NCBI GenBank assembly: GCA_049999725.1
Contig: JBNGIS010012892.1
Location: 1 to 20,924, forward strand
Reading direction: 5' to 3'
DNA: 20,924 nt
DNA from: Haplomitrium mnioides
Lineage: Eukaryota > Marchantiophyta > Haplomitriopsida > Calobryales
Position numbers and translations under genes: made by a program. Positions 19,751 to 20,924 of this stretch are shown here, in pieces. Under the pieces are notes generated by a model. That model searched no databases. It was not told where the DNA came from and worked only from the letters and a program-made list of their open reading frames with translations. Position 1 is the first letter of the stretch. Each line of letters starts with the position of its first letter.

Positions 19751-20311
19751 CTTATCAAAGATTCATCCATTCCTATGCTCACAAAGGAGCCCAAGTTCAA
19801 CAGACTGCCAAAGAGAAAACAACATTTGAATAACTCAAAGATGTGATCTCTTCTTACTTAGTTCTACAACCATATAATCCAAATACATGTTGTAGAGTTA
19901 ATTTTGGTGCCTCTAATTTTGATATTGGAGAAGTGTTACAATAGGAGTTTGAGTACAGACTTCATCCATCGCTTTCATATAACACCAATTAAATATGGCA
20001 AAGAGAAATTATTTTGAATGGATAGAGAGCAAATGGCAATGGTTTTGGCTACCAAAGGCTGGAGACACTCAATTTTGGGAAAATCCGTGCTTATATACAC
20101 TAATCACAAGCTCTTATTGCAATCAATTCACTTAGAAAATATGACAAGTTGTCATCATTTTTTGGAGGATCAATTACAGCTCTTTGATGTCAAATTGGAG
20201 TATAAATCGGGAAGGTTTTATACCAAATTTAGATGCATTGTACAAAAGTTGGATTATCAATTGAATATATTCAAGGAAGCAAATGTTGGTAAACTACATC
20301 TTGATGGGTGA
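19751..20311 (+). pseudogene. pol: RT tail and RNase H remnant of element 2
   Basis: Directly after the LTR the plus strand reads 'YQRFIHSYAHKG', matching the RT thumb 'FYRQLIHYYAH' of element 1, then after a loss of about 15 residues 'TAKEKTTFE*LKDVISS', 'CCRVNFGASNFDIGEVLQ*EFEYRLHP'. The RNase H Asp in 'VDFNAS' of element 1 is Asn here ('VNFGAS'). A second open part, 20018-20311, has 'MDREQMAMVLATKGWRH', 'YTNHKLLLQSIHLENM' and 'FDVKLEYKSGRF'; the family's T-D-H-K reads T-N-H-K. Stops and a frame change make it non-functional. Homology to element 1 at 15895-16460 is clear through most of its length. Confidence 0.85.
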
Positions 20312-20924
20312 ACTAGCAAAGGTTCTCAGCAAAAACTACAAGAAGATGCTTTCTTCAATCTTGTTTGAGCACATATGATGGTAAAAGATAGTGAGTATCA
20401 TGTTTTTTTTCCATTAGAGATAGTATTCTCTATCAAGTCTATCAAATATATGTTTCATAAGATGCTACGCTTTGTATGACCTGTCTACAAGAAGCACATG
20501 ACATTCCAATCTCAAGGCATCTTAGAGTAAACAAGATGATAGAGTTGCTTCAACACACTTGGTGGTGGTCAAACCTAGCTTGAGACATTTGTGGTTTTGT
20601 TTGTTCTTGTGAAAGTTGTCAGCGAAACAAGGTTTCAAGTCAAAAACTAGTTGAACTTCTTCAACCACTATTGATTTCTATTGCTCATTGGAAACATTTA
20701 GGTTTGAATCTTTTCACTTTGCTTCATCTACGTCTTGTGGGTTTATTGCAATTGTGTTGTTTGTTGATAAGCTCAACAAGCATATTCATTTCACACTGGC
20801 TGTGCATACAATGGATACTCGACAATTGGCAAAAATTTACTTTGATATTGCCTTTCACTATCATAGAATGCCCAAGGTGCTAATATCTAATAGGGATCCA
20901 TGATTTACTAGAAAACTTTAGTGA
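20312..20924 (+). pseudogene. pol: Integrase remnant of element 2, partial at window end
   Basis: The zinc-binding region is better kept than in element 1: 'HLRVNKMIELLQHTWWWSNLA*DICGFVCSCESCQRNK' in pieces retains the C-x-x-C pair (C-E-S-C). Next comes 'QKLVELLQPL', then 'HWKHLGLNLFTL' in which the first catalytic Asp position is Asn (20707-20709). A one-base deletion just after shifts into 'TSCGFIAIVLFVDKLNKHIHF', 'LAKIYFDIAFHYHRMPKVLISNRDP', where the second catalytic Asp is again Asn (20889-20891). A stop follows after 'SNRDP'. The glutamate of the triad would lie outside the window. Confidence 0.85.

Larger units (their letters stand above)
19283..20924 (+). mobile_element. Second copy of the same Ty3/gypsy family, internally deleted, runs off the window (element 2)
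   Basis: A 468-bp LTR (19283-19750) in plus orientation is followed at once by the end of RT, then RNaseH and integrase. The primer-binding site, gag, protease and most of RT seen in element 1 are absent. Coding remnants have stops and frame changes. The 3' end lies beyond 20924, so its own target-site duplication and 3' LTR cannot be checked; the five bases before it are CCAAA. It is head-to-head with element 1. Confidence 0.85.

Noticed and set aside
19751-19765. Initiator-Met tRNA primer-binding site after the LTR of element 2 ('TTATCAAAG' resembling TATCAGAG)
   Set aside because: The same bases translate in frame as RT thumb matching element 1 ('FYRQLIHYYAH'), so this is coding sequence exposed by an internal deletion.

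Overview
This looks like nuclear DNA from a eukaryote, most likely a land plant. It is AT-rich, has no intact gene, and is filled by one long satellite array followed by decayed Ty3/gypsy LTR retrotransposons. The integrase and reverse-transcriptase wording resembles chromovirus-type elements of non-seed plants, but that is a low-confidence impression and the species cannot be fixed from this window. I saw no prokaryotic features and no tRNA, rRNA or CRISPR.

Region 1 (about 91-13998) is a complete tandem array bounded on both sides. It has roughly 63 units of about 218-224 bp, and each unit is built from smaller modules. An 84-bp half (A) holds one 'GATGAGAAAGGGTA' module and one short 'CTCTTCCTTTACTAAT' module. 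A 134-bp half (B) holds one 'GATGAGAAA' module and two longer 'CTCTTCCTTTACTAAT' modules. The array shows higher-order structure: a two-copy repeat of about 1.79 kb, a 620-bp block duplicated 1248 bp apart, and very similar adjacent units. Near 9.5 kb the sequence subfamily changes. A 10-N gap lies at 10967-10976.

Region 2 (14220-19044, minus strand) is a nearly full-length but dead Ty3/gypsy element of 4825 bp. It has two about 468-bp LTRs, a perfect 5-bp target-site duplication (AAACA) and the order LTR-gag-PR-RT-RNaseH-IN-LTR. It carries many stops, at least three frame changes, a DCG protease site and an integrase that has lost two of its three catalytic acidic residues. The 3' end of pol, including any chromodomain, and a clear polypurine tract are missing.

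Region 3 (19283 to the window end, plus strand) is a second member of the same family in head-to-head orientation. Its 468-bp LTR runs directly into the end of RT, then RNaseH and integrase, so the primer-binding site, gag, protease and most of RT are gone. The two inverted LTRs, 238 bp apart, form a large inverted repeat with TATA-like boxes pointing outward. Nothing here is expected to encode a working protein. The interest is structural: how the satellite grew and how the two retroelements decayed.
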